Origin: Phoronis australis
Taxonomy: Eukaryota > Phoronida > Phoronidae
Length of the DNA stretch: 64,000 nt
Direction: 5' to 3'
NCBI GenBank assembly: GCA_002633005.1
Contig: NMRA01000039.1
Span: 553,225 to 617,224 of the forward strand
Within the stretch, counting starts at the first letter, position 1; each line of letters opens with the position of its first letter. The translations under genes were made by a program, and so were the position numbers. The notes below the pieces were generated by a model, which saw nothing but the letters and a program-made list of their open reading frames with translations, was not told the DNA's origin and did no database searches. This document shows, in pieces, positions 36,401 to 47,570 of the stretch.

Positions 36401-39138
36401 TGTTTATTAAAATGGGAACACGTTAGATGGGGCATTCGTATTAAGGTGTATTTTGCTAATTTCCGAGGTATCTATAACAGTTCACGAATTTAACATGAAC
36501 TCAAAAAAAAAACGCTGAAATAGTTGTTTATTATTGCGAATATTTTTGAGTACCCCCGTTCGACACGGTCATCACAAGTCGTAGCCTCCAGTCTTTTCGA
36601 CATTTGTGAATTAATTACAAACAGTTCCTGGTAACGACCTTCGAAAGAAATACTGTTCTTGTGATACTATTGGAAAAATATAACATTTTTTATAACTAAC
36701 CATCGGAAGTAGCCTTTTTGTGTAAATGGGGCTGTTCGGAAAATCTTCAATAACTAGAGGGCGTGCGTGTACTAGTGGTGATAGATTAACAGCCTCGATT
36801 TCGCGAGCCCTTTAAATACATGGTGAAATGGCTTGCAGCCGCGCCAACTGAGTCTGAGATTGCGTAAAAAGGGTGCTTCTATGAGAGGAAGTAAGCACGA
36901 CCTCATACAAAGGTAAGGTTTGTGATTATTTTAACGATTATTCCATGATTATTCTTCCGATGCCTGTTAACTGAGGCACTCGCCGATGTCGACTTCGCGG
37001 CAGTCAGTCGCCAGCCAGAGTCTGGTTACTCTTGTGATACGATACTTGACGTAGCAATCGGGATCTTTGGCATCAAAGCATTATTATTGTTTGGAATGTT
37101 TTCTAAAAGTTTATCAGTGACAGTTACATCAATCAATGCTGAATGTTTATGCTGTCAACTCGATACAGGTTAATGAGGAAGTTAAGATTACAATCCAATC
37201 CCAATGGCAAAGGGTACGTGAGTGATAAATATCCATTGCATATTAGACTATTTGTTTACTCCCTATCATATGTCTTCTGGAAATCTATTACACGTTGAAA
37301 TGGAAATCTATCACGTCAGTTTTCACGTAACCTTTGGTTTTTAGGTTTGAAGGCTTGCACCGTGCAGAGGAGATATGCATCGCTTCTGTACCGTCCCTGA
37401 ATGGACTGGACAAAAATTGGTTTTTAGCATTTGACTGCAGCTAACCAACAAGATCTTCCCATCCAGTGCAGATCTGTTGTCAAAGCCTACTTTCAATATT
37501 GGAGACAACGAACAAAGCCTTTGAAAAGGAACAGCTATTTTTAAAGTCATTTTTGTTAAATTACTTATTCAGGTCCCGAGGGAGGATTGGCATGGGGGGG
37601 TGTAATATTTGGTACAACTGAATGTGTGGAAATAACAGGTAATACATGTTTGGGGAAAAGAGCATGGTGAGGTAATTCTTAACCTTCACGAAGTCCCTTC
37701 AAGTTGATTTCATGAAACTGTTTTGCTACTTGTATCAATTGTAAAACCACGAAAATATATTACATTTTCCGAATTCACAGTGACTGAATAGTCTTAACTC
37801 ATGCCTTGAAATGTTGCAAGTCGTTATAAATTCAAATGACTGCCATTTTTGTGAAAATTGCATTTTTGATGGTGCCTTACGATTTGTAATTACTCTTAAA
37901 CAACAGAAAGATTATCCATCATTTTTAAATGACCCAAGTCTTCATATCTTCTATAAGAAGAAAAACGGTTCCCTCAACCTTAGGCTAGAAGTATGCTTGA
38001 CAGACCCATGAACCTGTAATCTGAGTTTAAAATTGCTGAAAGTATCAAAATTAAAAAGGCTTGAAAATGGGTAACAAAGGTTTGAAGTTGTCTCAAAAAA
38101 CTTGTATATTTTACAGACAAGTGATGCGTTTAAAGAATTATTATGGCTAGGGATAAAAAATAAAGACACAGTTTTATGCAATACTCATTATATACACCCT
38201 TGGTTTCTGAAAATAGTAATTATTTACTTTTATGTGAAACTGTAGACCAATCACCATATATTTTTGAAAAACAGGGATAACATTTTTGATCCAATCTGGA
38301 GTACTTAATTATTCATATTTCAATATTTGTTCCAGGTTCAGTGACATTTTAAGGCCACTTCAAGCTGTATCATAGACAAGCTTTGTTACTCCGTTCTCTT
38401 CCCACAGCACTTCCACACACCAGCAGTGCTGCATGGCACAATGTGCAAGTCAGTGGCCCTGGAGAAATGTGAATCGCAGTACTAAGTTACCATAAGACAA
38501 TGTGCCAGTGGAGTGTCTGTGTATCCAGACGAACTATATCTGACTGCTACACAAATAAGCCTTGTTGGTGAGGATGCCCTTTCATAGGCAATGAGTCATG
38601 TGTGGACAATAGCTTATTTCCTTTCCTGGAAGAAACATGAGGGACTGAAGCTAAAGAAGACCTAGTCACACTCTGGTCTAGTTCAGAGTCTGATTTTGGG
38701 CTCAAAACGATTCAAGTGATATGCTGCTGTGTTTACCTTCAAGGGTCTAATTGTGGATGTTATTGAGGCTGAATGAGGTTACATGAAAGAAAGCCACGTG
38801 TTGAAACTGGACCTTTTTTACAAGCGCTTCTATAGGCCATTGAAACTAGAACCCAGTGAAATGAAAGCCAAAAGCTGAGTGACATTAAATTTTCCTTTCA
38901 GAAGAAAGGCTTTATACTATTGGTAAAAACTTTTCAATTTGGTACAGATTATGGGGAAATGACATTCAGTGACTGCATCGATTGTCTTATTGTATGTTTT
39001 CAATTGTAGCTAGCTGCATAAGAATCTGCTATGCACAAGATTCGAGAATAAACAATTATCAGTGTATTTAAAAACAAATGGCAAACTGAAAAAGCACAGA
39101 AAGAAACAACATTGCGAGGGAGTCCATAATCAGGCATA
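36401..39138. other. No gene seen
   Basis: Frames on both strands at 37341-37550 look mildly coding (plus: GLHRAEEICIASVPSLNGL) but lack paired splice sites. The stretch 38340-38900 reads like a heavily mutated coding sequence without an identifiable family. Confidence 0.35.
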
Positions 39139-39259
39139 TCAGGTGCTGAATTTCTGAATTACGTTCAATTCTCTCAGGTTATTGCTGAAGGATTGCTTTT
39201 CACTTTGTCCAACGGTGAAATAGATGGTCAGGCGGTTGGTTTCAGTTGTTTTTTCTTGC
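39139..39259 (-). CDS. Possible last exon of the same protein
   Basis: Follows a good acceptor tract (TTTCTATTCTGTTACAG). Using a second AG five bases further (39254), the frame fits the previous donor and reads EKTTETNRLTIYFTVGQ, SFSNNLRELNVIQKFST and stop. Using the first AG it stops early. The combined product would be about 120 residues. Function unknown. Confidence 0.3.
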
Positions 39260-39904
39260 CTGTAACAGAATAGAAATATTAGCAAATTGTAAAAGAAAAG
39301 ACAAGACAAAACTACTTTTGTAAGGCAGAACATACTTGACATTTCATCTTCATGTTTATGTGTAGAAACTAATAACCTTTGTACCCAAGTCTTATTTAAT
39401 ATCTGAATTAAAATATGTGAAACAGGCTAAAAGTGATTTAACAATGTGTATTTTTCATGACACTTAAAATGTGCTTCTGATCTCAACAAGTAAAATTCAT
39501 TCTAGGTGTCAATTTTTTTCCAATGCAATGTTACGACATTTACTGAATTAAGGCTTATTCATGTTAATTCGATAACTGAGCTGGTGGTCCTGGGGGTGGG
39601 GTCCACGATAAAATAAGGAAACTCACTCATCTAGAGAATTTTATTGGAAACAGCATAGTTTTGAAGAGAAACTGCTGTGAAAAAGTCACTCTTGACTTCT
39701 GTGCATCACGTACCATACACCTCTTATTTTGGGAGCACTCCCACCCAGGACAATATGAATATGTGCTGCTAGCCTACCCGGCATCGGGTGAGTTTCCAAA
39801 AAGAAACACTTAGTTCCACTCAATAAAACTGTTATTCAGTGGGGTAACTGGTGGGGATAACATCACCGAACGATGTTGATAGAAACTGATTGCTAAAAAC
39901 TTAC

Positions 39905-40140
39905 CAAGTAATGTTGTGTAGTCTCCGAATGGAACTGCATAGTCATAGACATAGAGCACACACGGGGCTTCAGCATCCACACACTTTTTGTCAGTTAGTT
40001 GACCCTGTTGACCGCAATTGCCCACGAATATAGTAACCTTAGGTCTTTTGGGAATTTGTGGCCACCTGTCGAAGACTTGCACCAGGGAAATTAGCAGTAA
40101 TAAGGCTTAGCGCGACGACGTATTTTGATAAAAATTCCAT
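39905..40140 (-). CDS. Possible first exon of a small secreted protein
   Basis: An ATG at 40140 (A at -3, G at +4) begins MEFLSKYVVALSL but stops after 33 codons. One base out of step, the downstream frame gives a hydrophobic LLLLISLVQV, then RPKVTIFVGNCGQQG, KKCVDAEAPCVLYVYDY and DYTTLL, ending at a strong GTAAGT donor (39904). Read together they look like a signal peptide and a short Cys-containing ectodomain with one frame slip, by mutation or assembly error. I do not recognise the protein. The upstream sequence is GC-richer, with CATGCGC motifs, consistent with a start region. Confidence 0.35.
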
Positions 40141-40496
40141 CTTTTACCAGTTGTTTACATGCAGACAGCCACGCATGCGCAATTCAATCACCACTAGTAC
40201 AGCAGCGACACCGCGAGGAGAATTCTCCGAATAGCCCCATTCACAGATAGTGATCTTCGCGTTCTCCAAAATTCCAACTTTTTATGGTGGTCAATCCTAT
40301 TGTGTTTTTCGCATTTTTGTTGTTTGAGTCGAATGTTTTGATATCGCTGTACTGTGCACAGTTCTTTTGGGTTTTTGATGAATTTTGAATCTCAACTTCA
40401 ACTCGTGAATACTTGGCAGTGTCGGAGTTACGTGTATAGAAGGATATCCGAACCGCCCCACTGAGAGATTGTCCCGTCTGAAATGTAACACCTAAG

Positions 40497-40841
40497 ATGA
40501 AAGGCTACACGACATTAAGCTTAGAAAAGAGTGACAGTTCATTCCATAGTCTGGTGCAAGAAGTGACTTTCCTCAGCATGAAAGCCGGTTGTACGATTTC
40601 ACAAAAAAAAAATAAAATAGAGATAATCGATTCTAACACTGGGCCCTCTCTTCGTGAGCGGTCCCTTAAGAATTTGCCAATCAAAACACGAAAAGGATGG
40701 CCACTTGAATGTCATCAATGGTCCTCTTCAAGAGCTGCGCCCCTAAATATGAAAAGATCTGTATTTTCAAAAGTCAAGAAATGCGCAGCAATTGATGTTA
40801 TCTGCCAGGCCATCAATTTTCTCAAGTGGTACATAATTTAG
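40497..40841 (+). CDS. Unrecognised 114-codon ORF
   Basis: Real ATG with A at -3. Basic, with KKNKIEII, SLRERSLKNLPIKTRKGW and KVKKCAAIDVICQAINFL. No domain recognised and no splice or polyadenylation signals fixed. May be chance. Confidence 0.2.
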   Translation: MKGYTTLSLEKSDSSFHSLVQEVTFLSMKAGCTISQKKNKIEIIDSNTGPSLRERSLKNLPIKTRKGWPLECHQWSSSRAAPLNMKRSVFSKVKKCAAIDVICQAINFLKWYII

Positions 40842-41309
40842 AGAACGAAAAACACGAAAAAATAGAGTGACAGTTGTCTTTGTTATCCTTTGCTGGAGAA
40901 GTGTCTCTGGAAAATATAATTTTGCATTTATACATTTGCAAAACTTTCTTATTAAATTTAAAAATCCAATGATTTTATATGTTCCGCAAAGGCTTCGCTT
41001 TACGAATTTTCTCGATTTTTCGAAATACATGTATGAATGATAAAGTGCACGTTTTGAAGTGCGTTTAGACGACCTACATGTATGCAGCAAAAATGGAGAC
41101 GCTAACAGCAATGTCCTGGCCAGGGCCCTCAATAGGTAAACCATGCGCTGATACTGAATTGTCAAATGTTCTCTTGAATTTTCTCTTATCCGTTATTGTA
41201 GTCTTTGTTTTCTCGACTGTCCCCGGCCTCAAGCCTACGTCGGTTGCCATGGTTTAACCCTGACGCCTGCAAATTTTTTGGGGGCACGGGCCCCTCCTGC
41301 CCCCCGCTT

Positions 41310-42105
41310 CCTACGGCCATGTACCGTCGTCTTGAATAATCACAATATCTCCAGCATTCAAATTCTTCACCCTTTGCGTACACGTGGAGCGAGTGTGGAG
41401 TGTTATGAGATAGTTTTTATGCCAACGAGACTAAAAAATGATTGCCAAATACTGAACCCATTTCCACCTCCCGCTCATATAGACGTTCTCCCTATTGAAC
41501 CGTACCGGGGGTGCTACCAAAGTACGGGTCTTCGTAGTCAGGGTGTGATTAGGTGTAAGTGGCGAACAATCGTGACTGGACGAGAATACACCATATTCTC
41601 TGCTTCACACAAGAGAGTGTGTAACGCATCGCTCCTCAAACGATAACAGGAGTTCAACGAGGATGACAGAACTTTTCTTAGCGCCAATTTGCATTTCACA
41701 CACGTTTCCAAAACGGAAAGCAGCGGGGGAGTCAAATGACCTATTGATTTCCTCAAACACCAATTGCGTTTTAACGCGTACGATGACCATCTCACCAGTC
41801 ACACTGTTTTCAACTCGCGCTCCCGATCCTACACAGTTAGTTCCATTATTATTATTATTGTAAAGTGCTATTATGGAACCCCGACTAGCAAGAAATCTCC
41901 GTATCCGGTTGAGGAAGCTATCAGTGTCCAAAACGTCGACTTTGTCCAAGTATATTGCTCTCTTGTAAAGCAGATAAACACCAACCCATAGAGTTTTAGC
42001 AATTTAGTCTTGCTGGTCACGATAAATGGCTCAAACGAGTCAACGACAGAGAAGGTGCATGGCGGTTCTGAACTTGTGCGTTCCAACGGCAAATCCACCA
42101 ACTTT
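41310..42105 (-). pseudogene. BEL/Pao LTR-retrotransposon integrase, decayed
   Basis: Three minus-strand frames read in family order. 42101-41950 has DLPLERTSSEPPCTF and FGPF-like and YGLVF pieces. 41949-41800 has VLDTDSFLNRIRRFLASRG and GTNCVG. 41795-41310 has LHTLLCEAENMVYSRPVT, LTTKTRTLVAPPVRF, W..VQYLA and a GDIVIIQDD end. These are the zinc-linked start, catalytic core and C-terminal part of a Pao integrase. Several frameshifts and a (TTA)n tract at 41846-41858 break it. No LTRs or RT are visible nearby. Confidence 0.8.
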
Positions 42106-42317
42106 TGTGTCTACAAAGTACTTCGTAATCGTCTGCACGTAACGGAATCACCTGGCGCACCGTAGCATTTCGTGCAGTCACTCAGACGTACTTTCAACGC
42201 AATGACAGTACACGATTTCTTCTTACGTGTCCTGGTTTTTCATGTACATTGCCAGGTGTGTTTTTTCTTAGACAGACCTGTCACCAACGGGTAAAACATC
42301 AACAGTAGTCATATATC

Positions 42318-42535
42318 ATCTACCGCCCTCTGGTATCACCCGTACAAAACACAGGAAGCACTCTCCCAGCTCAACAGTTCCTTTGCCATGTTGGTGGGAA
42401 ACCACTCACTCCCTAACAATTTAGTGTTGCCCTCCAGAAAGTCATGAAGACGCTTGGAGTTCACCATGGTAGCTACAATTCCCATCATTTCGCGATGGAC
42501 CATAAACCCCATGGAAGACAATCCGTTCTACATGG
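42318..42535 (+). pseudogene. Tyrosine recombinase remnant (Ngaro/DIRS-like)
   Basis: One frame reads SPVQNTG, FLCHVGGKPLTP, a stop, then QFSVALQKVMKTLGVHH and YNSHHF. This is the CPV..., LF.H.GGKPLTR.QF, L.K.L...G, Y.SHSFR series of retroelement tyrosine recombinases. The sequence shifts frame exactly where the catalytic Arg of SHSFR would stand. Such enzymes integrate circular DNA copies of YR retrotransposons. Confidence 0.6.
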
Positions 42536-42601
42536 CCATCTTGCATTGTGTATGCAATGACATTGGTCAAATCAAGTTACAGCAGAATTATCTGATGAGA
42601 A

Positions 42602-42823
42602 ATGCTACATAGATTAAATTGGTGTCAATGCAGCATGGCGACAATGGATAAAGCACGCGCTAAGTTCAATTCACTAGCAACCAAGACCATACTTCCGCGC
42701 GCAGAATGCTACATCAAACACTCTGATATCACTCATCGTGCCACATCGCTACTTCATCCAGATGGAGTCCATCTCTCTACCGTAGGCAATGACATCTTCC
42801 TCACTTTTATAAAAGTGCCTTAG
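42602..42823 (+). pseudogene. SGNH-hydrolase fragment next to the recombinase
   Basis: ATG-started frame of 73 codons: MDKARAKFNSLATKTILP, YIKHSDITH, then LLHPDGVHLSTVGNDIFL. The PDGVHLS block carries the Asp and His of the SGNH/GDSL catalytic triad; the Ser, Gly and Asn blocks are missing. It follows the recombinase remnant on the same strand, a pairing known from some YR retroelements of aquatic animals. Confidence 0.65.
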
Positions 42824-43469
42824 CTCAGTTCATCGGTCGCCGTTTCTCAATATTCCAGAAGATACCCGTAGTGTAGGTAAAAATTGTTAGCTTTTAGTTG
42901 CTGGCCTACTTTTTAAAAACACATTCACTAACTCAGTTATTATACTTGCCATGTTCCGCCTCCCCCCTTGCCCACACTCCCTCTTTCCTTCCACCCGCCC
43001 CTGGGTGATAGCCTCCTGTGTGGGTTGTAACTGTGGACAGAGCTGATTGTCCACGAACAACATTGCCCATGTGATGATAAACGTGCCTCTAAACCACCTT
43101 CTTCATATCTTTTTGGACCGTGTACCCACATAACGACAGCATTACTCACTCAGGCTTTCTGCATTGGACAATTTAACATTCTCAGCCTTGACTGGAACCT
43201 GTGTATCCTGTATTGTTACCGATTCTGTGTACTCACATGGTAATGTATATTTGACAGTTTGTGTACACATATGGTATTTGGTATATTTGCCATTTTGCTC
43301 GAGTCCATTTGAAAGGCAATCGGTAATGACCAACAGGTATCGTGTACCAATTTGGTACACACTTGCAAAGTTTTACTGCAGTTTCGTGGTACTCTGAACC
43401 CATCTGGTACGTACCACCAGAAATTGCCAGCACACCTCATATAAACTACATCAAATCAAAAAGACACGC

Positions 43470-43796
43470 TCCTTGACAAACTTATTAGACCGGTAGCCAG
43501 TGAGCATATCATCCCATCTTGCAGCCATTTTAACGGGTGTGTCGTTAACTGCAAACTACCTGAGATGACTCCTGTTTTCAGGAAGAATGGTAGTCTTAGT
43601 AGGAAAAATATTGTCCTGTTAGTATTGGAGTATTCTCTCCAAGTTCCTAGAGAAGAGTCTTCACTTCCGACTTCCCGACCACTTAGATAATTTCCTTGCC
43701 TCTAGCGTTTATGGTTTGAAAGCTGGGTAGGCCAACGGCTGCCAACATGTACTTTTACGGCCCCTTGATTACAAGAAAAAGTTGATGGAATTTTAG
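43470..43796 (+). pseudogene. LINE (CR1/L2-like) reverse transcriptase remnant
   Basis: A frame reads CKLPEMTPVFRKNGSL, the LP..TPV.KK block at the start of a non-LTR RT. Later, in another frame, DHLDNFLASSVYGLKAG, a stop, then GCQHVLLRPLDYKKKL matches the LD.FL...YGFRKGY.CQHVLLRL block. The part between is shortened and shifted. Confidence 0.65.
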
Positions 43797-43799
43797 TGT

Positions 43800-46020
43800 T
43801 ATATAATATATGGGCTATGCTCATGGATTTCATGAAGACGTGATGACGACGATGGAGATGATATCCAAAATGACCCCTAGTCTCAAAATAAAATGTTTCT
43901 CTCTGCTATTTGTAAAGTTACGTTTCATTTTACATTATGGCGGACTGGTCAGCTGAATAAACATATTCTTTAGCAGAATAAGTTTGTCCATATTGTCTTT
44001 GTACACGAATCTCGGCCACTTTCTTTGCGGCGATTTTGGAGTTTTCGACCATCAGTCAAAGCCTCTGAGAATTCACACGTAACTACTAGTTACTAAAAAT
44101 AATTCCTATACATCACTTTTAGAGTGTGTACAGTTATAATTACTTGGCTAAACCTTTTTCAGTAGTTGTGAAAGGAGTGTAAGACCAAATTTCTGTGTAA
44201 GTCTTAAATCGCATTTAATGAAGCAAACCCCCTGATCAGCTTTACTTTTATTACATCATTTGGCGGTAACCTTAGAAGTAGCTAAAGTTTCTTCAAAATT
44301 AAAAAATGTGCACCTGTTTGGCATAAAAAGTGCTTATTAGTTAGATTTCATGGGAACTCTTCAGTTTGGAAAGTGTCAGTAAAATCCACCGTGCCGTTTT
44401 CGAGAACTTAATATGTTCCTGAGCTCAAATTAAGTCGATTTGCCGAAGCCAAGAAAAAGCTGATAAAGTTGGGACACGTGAAAGCCTGAAGGTCTTCGGT
44501 TGGTTATTCGGAGAAAAAATCGTTTTCGGCTAATATAACCTATACATGCCTTAACCATGTTCGTTAGATAGTTTCACTAGCACTGTGATCTGAAATTGCA
44601 TTGCGTAATTAATTTAATTATCGCCAACAACGTGATTTTGCTTGTGACATTACCGAAATAACAATAGAAATTGAACTGCCAGAAGTTGGGATAATTCCCT
44701 GTGAACTTGCATAGTGATAACACGACGGTAAGATTTATTTATACTTGCCTCCAGAATCCGGGTGTAACTTGACGAAGGTAATTTTTCGGTCAATTTCGGG
44801 ACGCCGATCAAAAATTATATTACGTTCATAATACCTTCATAGACAACGACAATTTTGCTACTCTTTTCACCATACTCAAAATCTCGATGTTCTTGTGTGG
44901 TGATTGAACGCATACTATTCAACCAACCTCTGGAATATGCAGATATTTCTTAGAAAGTATTAATTATTTATATCGAATTTTTGTGGCATAAATGTCATAC
45001 GTGCAAAATTTTATCGATGTTTGTCATTGACTTGCATTAATTAATTATTGGCACAGACATGGTTTCTTCCGTATTTTTGCCCGGGATGAATAAGCAAGCA
45101 ATTATCGATTGGAGCACTTGGTATAAAAATAATTCAGCCACATTAACTAACATAGCTGCTGAAGGACCTTTCAATCACATTATCTCCTGATCAATCAAAA
45201 CGCAGAAGTCAATCAGTCAAGCCGAGACAAAAATTACAACCATTTCCAGGTGAATTTTGAAAAACAATTTGATTTCAGAAAATAACAACAAACATTGTGA
45301 TAGTTGAATGACCTTTAACTGGGAAATTTGTGTTTCTATCAAATCTTCAAGGGCCATTTCGAATTCAGGATGGAGGTTACGACAGAAGTGCCTCGTGGAC
45401 TACGCACGTGAATACTCTGTGAGGCCAATGGAAAGTTAAAATCAAGCAACGCTTAGATAGGGTTTGATGTAGTGCTAGGGTGCACTCTTCCAAGTTTGTC
45501 CGTCACGGGTGTTGGACAAACAATTGCTTCTGGAAACGTGTTAACCATGACTTCTAGGGCAGCGAAACAACAAAGAAACCGAACAATACAAAATCAGTGA
45601 CAGGATTTGTAAAATGAAGAGATTAAGATGGTGAGCAATATGTTATTCTCATTAAACAATGCTTCCTATTCCAACCTGCACTGCGCATGGAGGAAGAACA
45701 TAATCAACATTGTTTGTGTAGGACGTTCTGCTTTGCTTTGGACTACTTGAAATTTGCAATAAAATATAGGCCTAACAATGGCCGATAATGTGTTCCTGTC
45801 GATACTGAACTAAAAGGTGTCGTTTGGTGCTGTAATCAGCCAGTCACAGAAATTGACCTATCGCCAGGATAATGACTGACGGCTTAACTGACCAATCTAA
45901 ACGCAGCATTCTAGTGACACAGATTCGTCTGCGTTTCTAAGCCGCCATTTTAGCCGACAAACAACGCGATGTAGTGTAAAACTTATTTTAGTCTATAGCT
46001 CAAGAAATCGTGCGATAAGA
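43800..46020. other. No gene seen
   Basis: Plain AT-rich sequence; the right end is the duplicated block shared with 9.8 kb. Confidence 0.45.
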
Positions 46021-46240
46021 ATGGTGAAACGGTGTTCATATGGCGTGTGTAATTCCGACAGCCGTTATGCAGCGCGAGAAGAATATCCCGTCATTTTGGG
46101 CATCTCTTAAGCCGAAAAGTGGTGTCGATCGGTGTAAACTATGGCTCAACGGTGTGAACGGCCACACGAGCAGCTGAACTTGGAAACGTTGCTTGATTAC
46201 TCGAAGGTTAAACACAAATATTTTTGTTCCAAGATACGCA
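46021..46240 (+). pseudogene. Broken THAP-domain relic
   Basis: Opens MVKRCSYGVCNSDSRYAARE at 46021, the N-terminal Cys pair of a THAP finger. The reading frame then shifts. A second frame gives FWASLKPKSGVDRCKLWLNG, and a third (from 46141) gives CERPHEQLNLETLL then KHKYFCSK. In family order these are the start, middle and end of one domain, so at least two frameshifts have broken it. The flanking sequence 45740-45860 is also duplicated near 9.8 kb. Confidence 0.7.
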
Positions 46241-46489
46241 CTTTTCAGTTGTCTATAGTTCAGGCCTATCTGATTTTGTCTCCGGAATTTCACTCGCCTG
46301 ACTGTCTTTGTCTCGACCCCTGCTGGATCTCGTCACTAGTCTAGTGGTAGTCACTGGAAATTGTTGTTTTTAAGGACGTTTTTAGTATTTTTCATTTGTT
46401 TCGACTCAATGAATTACTTTTTGATGAGAGCCTCTCACTTCCCCCGTAGAGTTAGAGAGACCTTATTTTGAATTGTTTTAGTCCACAGA

Positions 46490-46626
46490 AGGTCCAACGG
46501 TCTACATCCCTGGCGGCCTGGCCCCTGCAACTTTCGGGCCACCTGTGCACATACAATTGCACTTTGCCCAATTCCACGAGGTAACATATGTTGGCCCCCC
46601 CTGTTGTATCCTAGATCCGCCACTGA
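46490..46626 (-). repeat. Interspersed repeat with GTGGCGGATCTAGG end
   Basis: On the minus strand it starts GTGGCGGATCTAGG and continues into a G-rich run (AACAGGGGGGGCCAAC). It is the same kind of terminus as the repeat that interrupts the TPR array at 50.65 kb. The ORF across it is not convincing. Confidence 0.4.
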
Positions 46627-47344
46627 ATTCCAGACATTAATTTTACTTAGACACAGCCCTAGACCTAACGGAGCCGCTGTTTGGCCAGGACGAGATGAGT
46701 GTGTACCTGAGCTACATGTATGAACCTGAATTTTTTGATCCAAATATTTCGTTACAAGATTAGAAAAGTGTAAACAGTGCTATCGAGTCGACCTAGTCAG
46801 ACACTATAGTGCATGTGTTGTCTGTAATCTATGACCTACTTTACTCCAGGAATCCCACCAGTTGTGACCTACTTTTCATTTGGCGAAATTTAGCAGACGA
46901 CAGAATAAAAATATCGGTGAATCTTCACTGATTTTATTCGAAACATCATGAAATATATGGAACCGTACAGATAATTCGAGTTTAAGGTACATACCCAGCT
47001 TTACATGAACATATCGTATCAGTGGCCTTGTCATTTGTCGGGTGAAGGTGGCCCCAAGGCCGAGGGGTTCATCGGATTTTCGCTTATAGCTCCTCGAGCA
47101 CTTATTTTTTCATCGTCACCTTTACAAATTCCCATATCATGAACGTACGATTCACTGTTGAAAAGTATCGCCTCTTGTCTCTGTCGACGCGTTTTCAAAT
47201 AGTACAAAAACACTCATCGATTCCACCAGGAACGTCGTTTAGCGACAGTTTATTTGCCTCTGACATCTCGTTCGAATGTCGGGTATCACGTGACTTTTCG
47301 CATAAGGGCGGAGCTTGCGATAGGTCAATTCATTGACTTCCTTA

Positions 47345-47570
47345 TTTGAAATGTCACGTGCTTGATAAAATAATGTCAGTTTTCTGCGTCATATATATGC
47401 CTTGGTTTTCACCAGATGAGAGTTCTGCGATAGAGCGTATTACTTACGCATTCAAGAAGGCTTTAACAAACTACGAAAATTTGGCGAATGCACAATTCAT
47501 TGCTCTAACTTAGTAAAATGTCCGCATTCTCGAAAACTCGAGCCCCCCTCACTTTTTAGGACGGATTCAT
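47345..47570. repeat. Duplicate of parts of 10.1-10.24 and 2.68-2.81 kb
   Basis: Left half matches 10115-10235; right half (CGAATGCACAATTC, TTAGTAAAA, ATTCTC.AAAA, GAGCCCC, TTTTAGG) matches 2692-2795. Old interspersed sequence of unknown kind. Confidence 0.5.

Noticed and set aside
40767-41165. 132-codon minus-strand ORF
   Set aside because: TTG start and AT-driven basic/hydrophobic composition with no motif.
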